Source: Hymenobacter sp. GOD-10R
GTDB lineage: Bacteria; Bacteroidota; Bacteroidia; Cytophagales; Hymenobacteraceae
Assembly: GCF_035609205.1 (NCBI RefSeq)
Contig: NZ_CP141184.1
Span: 6,066,501-6,130,500 of the forward strand
Length of the DNA: 64,000 nt
Direction: 5' to 3'
Numbering within the stretch: position 1 is the stretch's first letter; the number at the start of each line of letters is the position of its first letter. Below are positions 61,334-64,000 of the stretch, piece after piece. Made by a program: the position numbers and the translations under genes. The notes under the pieces were generated by a model, which saw only the letters and a list, made by a program, of their open reading frames with translations, did no database searches and was not told the DNA's origin.

Positions 61334-62317
61334 CTAGCTCTCGCCCGGATACCGCAGACCTATTTGCTCCCGAATTTGATCTAACAACTGCATGAGTTCC
61401 AGGCTAAAATCCAGCGGCAGCAGCGGGCTTTCCAACAAGCCTTGTTCCAAGCATTCCTGCACGTGCTCGGCTTCGTAGTAATAGCCATAGCCTTTCTTTT
61501 CACAGTCGATAACCCTAGGCTCTTCGCCATCGTGGTACACTGTGACGCCATCAGGGGCGTGAAAGCGGCCGTTGAGGCGCAGGCTTCCTTCGGTGCCGTA
61601 GATACGGCAGGCCGTGTCGGTTAGGGCTACTACGGTTGAGAACAGGCTCGCCGTGGCGCCGTTGGCATACGCCAAGGACATGGCGCAGTTGGTATCTACT
61701 CCCGTCGGGGCGAACGTGGCGACGGCTTTTACTTCTGTCGGATTTCCGAGTAGGAGCTTGCTGATAAACAGTGGGTACACACCAATATCGAGCAGACTGC
61801 CGCCGGCCAGCTTTGGGTTGTACAGGCGGCCTTCGGGGTCATATGGCGCTTTAAAGCCGAAATCAGCCACGATATGCTTTACCTCTCCTAGCTCGCCAGA
61901 TTGCACGATCTTCAACGCTTCCTTGACGGCCGGGAAGAAGCGCGTCCAGAACGCTTCCATTAGAAATACTTTTTGCTCCCGGGCCGTGGCAATCATTTCG
62001 GCGGCTTGCTGGGTATTGAGGGCAAAGGCCTTTTCGCACAGCACCGGCACACCGGCTCGCAGGCACAGCAGCGTGTTGGCGTGGTGCTCGGAGTGGGGCG
62101 TGGCGATGTACACGGCATCTAGGTCGGGTAGCTTTAGTAGCTCTTCGTAGCTACCGCAGGCATGCGCGGCACCAAACTGGGTGGCAAACTCCTGGGCTTT
62201 GGTTTCGCTGCGGGAAGCCACACCGTAGAGGCGAGCGTTGGACAGCAAAGCTAGGTTTTCGGCAAACTTGTGGGCAATTCGTCCCAGTCCAATAATGCCC
62301 CAGTTGAACGTGCGCAT
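61334..62317 (-). CDS. Gfo/Idh/MocA-family NAD(P)-dependent oxidoreductase
   Basis: This 327-residue oxidoreductase acts on sugars, inositol or trans-dihydrodiols. The Rossmann start is WGIIGLGRIAHKFAENL. It is followed by VYIATPHSEHHANTLLCLRAGVPVLCEKAFALN, which has the conserved catalytic Lys in the EK(P/A) motif. Later segments are FGFKAPYDPEGRLYNPKLAGGSLLDIGVYPLFI, where the GG-LLDIGVY motif carries the Asp and nearby catalytic residue. The C-terminal domain follows (AVATFAPTGVDTN, GTEGSLRLNGRF). The ATG at MRTFNWGI is chosen over a longer start with 19 unrelated residues. The dehydrogenated sugar is unknown. Confidence 0.88.
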   Translation of the reverse strand: MRTFNWGIIGLGRIAHKFAENLALLSNARLYGVASRSETKAQEFATQFGAAHACGSYEELLKLPDLDAVYIATPHSEHHANTLLCLRAGVPVLCEKAFALNTQQAAEMIATAREQKVFLMEAFWTRFFPAVKEALKIVQSGELGEVKHIVADFGFKAPYDPEGRLYNPKLAGGSLLDIGVYPLFISKLLLGNPTEVKAVATFAPTGVDTNCAMSLAYANGATASLFSTVVALTDTACRIYGTEGSLRLNGRFHAPDGVTVYHDGEEPRVIDCEKKGYGYYYEAEHVQECLEQGLLESPLLPLDFSLELMQLLDQIREQIGLRYPGES

Positions 62318-62484
62318 GGCGGTAGTGCAAGTGATGAAGCGGCAAGAAAGGCAAAAGATTGGGGTTGACCGCACAGCTATTCTTCGGTCGAGCTAGCCAG
62401 GATGGGCGCGCATCCGTACAAACTGATCAGTACCGTTGCCCGGTTGGGCAAGGGCCTTCCTTAACCCACCTTTCACCCACTACC

Positions 62485-62613
62485 ATGGCTCAGACCAGCA
62501 CCCCCACTACGCCGCAGCACACAGACCCGGCCACCAAGAACAAAGAAAAAGACAACGAAACGACCGTGAAGGATAAGCCCGACGGCAAAAAGAAAACCAC
62601 GCAGCAGAAGTAA
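62485..62613 (+). CDS. 42-residue lysine/threonine-rich protein
   Basis: This short, strongly hydrophilic product reads MAQTSTPTTPQHTDPATK and continues with alternating Lys, Asp and Glu (KNKEKDNETTVKDKPDGKKK) to a KKTTQQK end. No fold or family is recognised. Reality is supported by a clean ATG and a strong terminator 17 bases after the stop. The composition is also similar to the other small hydrophilic gene in the window. It may be a disordered stress or nucleoid-associated peptide. This is speculation. Confidence 0.5.
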   Translation: MAQTSTPTTPQHTDPATKNKEKDNETTVKDKPDGKKKTTQQK

Positions 62614-62629
62614 GATGCGCTGCGCATAG

Positions 62630-62670
62630 GCGCTGATTGGGCTAGCTTAGGCTAGCTCAATCAGCGCTTT
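62630..62670 (+). terminator. Intrinsic terminator after the 42-residue gene
   Basis: Arms GCGCTGATTGGGCTAGC and GCTAGCTCAATCAGCGC pair with one wobble around TTAG and are followed by TTTTCTTTT. Confidence 0.85.
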
Positions 62671-62735
62671 TCTTTTGTAGCACAAGCGGGCATTTTCTAG
62701 CGGCTGCCGCTGTTTTAGCTGTACTTTTACCTCTA

Positions 62736-64000
62736 ATGCCAGCTCCTTTTCAGCTCACCCGCGACCATGTTCTGCGCGCTATCCGCCACATTGAGCGTGA
62801 AGGCTTGCAGCTGCGACTTAGTACGGTGTACGATCTGGTGTACAAGGGCCGCCGCTATCCGCCGCGGCCGGTGGTGCAGCTAGCCTACCGCCTGGCCACC
62901 GACCAGCCCGATGCTACTTGGCCGCTACCTGCTGGCGCGCCCACCAATGATCTGCTCGAACAGCTAGACTTCACGGTGGCTGCCAAACGCCCCACGCTGG
63001 CGAATTCGCCGCTCGATGGCGACGTAGCAGCGCAGGAAGCGATGCGCGACTTGTACACGGGCCCGGCCGTGGAAGCTCCTGCTACGCCATCCAAGCTAGC
63101 ACCAGCCGCTACCGCCGAAGTGCACGAACCGGCGCCTTCGTACGGCTCCGCACCCGCTGAGCCCTACAACCGCACCACGGCGCTGGAAGAGCTGTTTATC
63201 ACCGAAGAGAAGCTCGATAACGCGCTGGCCGCCTTGCACCGTCGGCGCAACCTGATTTTGCAAGGCCCGCCCGGCACCGGCAAGACCTTTTTGGCCCGAC
63301 GATTGGCCTGGCTGGAGCTAGGTGCCACCGATGCGCGGCGCATCGAGCTGGTGCAGTTTCACCCCAGCTACAGCTACGAGGACTTTGTGCAAGGCTTCCG
63401 ACCCGACGGCAAAGGCACGTTCCGCCTCACGCCCGGCGTGTTGCTCGACTTCTGCCGGAAAGCCGCCGCTGATCCTGAACAGCCGTATTTTTTATTAATC
63501 GACGAAATCAATCGGGGTAATCTGAGTCGGATTTTTGGCGAGTTGCTACTGTTGCTCGAAGCCGATAAGCGCGGCCCTGCGCACGCGGTTCGTTTGCCGT
63601 ACGCGGCAGCCAATGAACCTAGGTTTTTTGTGCCGGAAAACGTGTTTGTTATCGGCACGATGAACACCGCCGACCGCTCCCTGGCTCCGCTGGATTACGC
63701 CTTACGGCGGCGCTTCGCTTTTGTGCCGCTACAACCAGAGTTCGGTACTCGCTTGCAGGATGCTTTGGCATCAAGAGATGTCCCTGAAGGGGTTATTCAC
63801 CGCTTGATAACGCGCATGGAAGAACTCAACCGAGCCATAGTCGACGACCCGGAGCTAGGTCCTGACTTCCAGATTGGCCACAGCTACTTCTGCCAGCCAC
63901 CCTCTGACGCAAGTGCCGCTGACACGTGGCTCACGCTGATTTTGGAACAGGAAATTGCGCCACTCTTAGATGATTACTGGCTTGACCAACCGGCCAAAGC
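62736..64000 (+). CDS. McrB-like AAA+ GTPase, N-terminal 421 codons (runs off edge)
   Basis: This gene encodes a McrB-type AAA+ motor of type IV restriction, which forms a ring with the McrC nuclease to cut modified DNA. The N-terminal domain HVLRAIRHIEREGLQL to LVYKGRRYPPRPVVQLAYRLA resembles the ScoMcrA-N head domain seen in McrB and HNH nucleases. This is recognised by pattern (YDL-YNGKRYPP). A disordered linker precedes the motor. Walker A is GPPGTGKTFLARRL. It is followed by FHPSYSYEDFVQGFRP, Walker B FLLIDEINRGNLSRIFGELL, and the McrB signature IGTMNTADRSLAPLDYALRRRF. The last visible part is FQIGHSYF. No defect is seen in the visible portion. McrC would lie beyond the edge. Confidence 0.88.
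   Translation, partial: MPAPFQLTRDHVLRAIRHIEREGLQLRLSTVYDLVYKGRRYPPRPVVQLAYRLATDQPDATWPLPAGAPTNDLLEQLDFTVAAKRPTLANSPLDGDVAAQEAMRDLYTGPAVEAPATPSKLAPAATAEVHEPAPSYGSAPAEPYNRTTALEELFITEEKLDNALAALHRRRNLILQGPPGTGKTFLARRLAWLELGATDARRIELVQFHPSYSYEDFVQGFRPDGKGTFRLTPGVLLDFCRKAAADPEQPYFLLIDEINRGNLSRIFGELLLLLEADKRGPAHAVRLPYAAANEPRFFVPENVFVIGTMNTADRSLAPLDYALRRRFAFVPLQPEFGTRLQDALASRDVPEGVIHRLITRMEELNRAIVDDPELGPDFQIGHSYFCQPPSDASAADTWLTLILEQEIAPLLDDYWLDQPAK

Noticed and set aside
1..64000. tRNA, rRNA, integrase, transposase or CRISPR array
   Set aside because: Intergenic regions were read for T-arm motifs, transposase motifs and regular repeats. None was found.

Overview
The window looks like chromosomal DNA from a pigmented, environmental Bacteroidota of the Hymenobacter/Cytophagales type. 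The evidence is a moderately high GC content, genes without Shine-Dalgarno sequences, TAnnTTTG-type promoter boxes, a type IX secretion C-terminal domain, SusC/SusD with a hybrid two-component regulator, BlaI with M56-TonB proteins, many lipoproteins, and widespread SGNH/FadL, head-GIN and DUF4142 genes. The species assignment is inference. No rRNA, tRNA, CRISPR array, integrase or insertion sequence was seen.

Layout. 0.0-5.1 kb: edge fragment of a delta-60-repeat-like secreted protein, polA, a DoxX-like membrane protein and ypdA. 5.1-8.8 kb: a GDSL lipoprotein/FadL porin pair and a cyanophycinase-like peptidase. 9.1-15.8 kb: mgtE, a DUF4142 protein, arfB, a head-GIN protein, fabH and several unknown envelope proteins, mostly separated by clear hairpin terminators. 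15.9-21.7 kb: a T9SS-exported metzincin-like protease, two tandem beta-barrel-like paralogues, a DUF72 protein and RlpA. 21.8-32.2 kb: a penicillin-acylase family enzyme, then an unusual concentration of TonB C-terminal-domain genes. Two are stand-alone secreted domains, two are fused to M56 (BlaR1-like) metallopeptidases behind a BlaI repressor with a palindromic operator, and one is a truncated copy that has lost its M56 half. 32.6-34.4 kb: a TPR lipoprotein. 34.4-50.0 kb: a polysaccharide utilization locus (GH2, GH30, SusD, SusC, GH35, divergent hybrid two-component sensor) whose enzymes point to a beta-galactan such as type II arabinogalactan. 50.2-52.5 kb: two paralogous lipoproteins of unknown function. 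52.6-59.8 kb: a tripartite EmrAB/TolC-type efflux operon with an embedded universal stress protein, divergent from a GAF-AAA-Fis sigma-54 activator. A strong dyad and a sigma-54-like promoter lie between them. 59.8-64.0 kb: a thioredoxin-fold/TPR protein, a Gfo/Idh/MocA oxidoreductase, a 42-residue lysine-rich protein and the start of an McrB-like GTPase gene running off the edge, possibly the first gene of a defence locus.

Beyond genes, three DNA-level signals stand out. The palindrome ACCTAGGT (more broadly ASCTAGST) occurs far more often than base composition predicts. Long inverted repeats and a compound CTCTGCG repeat fill intergenic gaps. Short-period repeats follow several stop codons. 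The most testable new hypotheses are the sigma-54 activator/dyad/efflux circuit and the BlaI-M56-TonB expansion.
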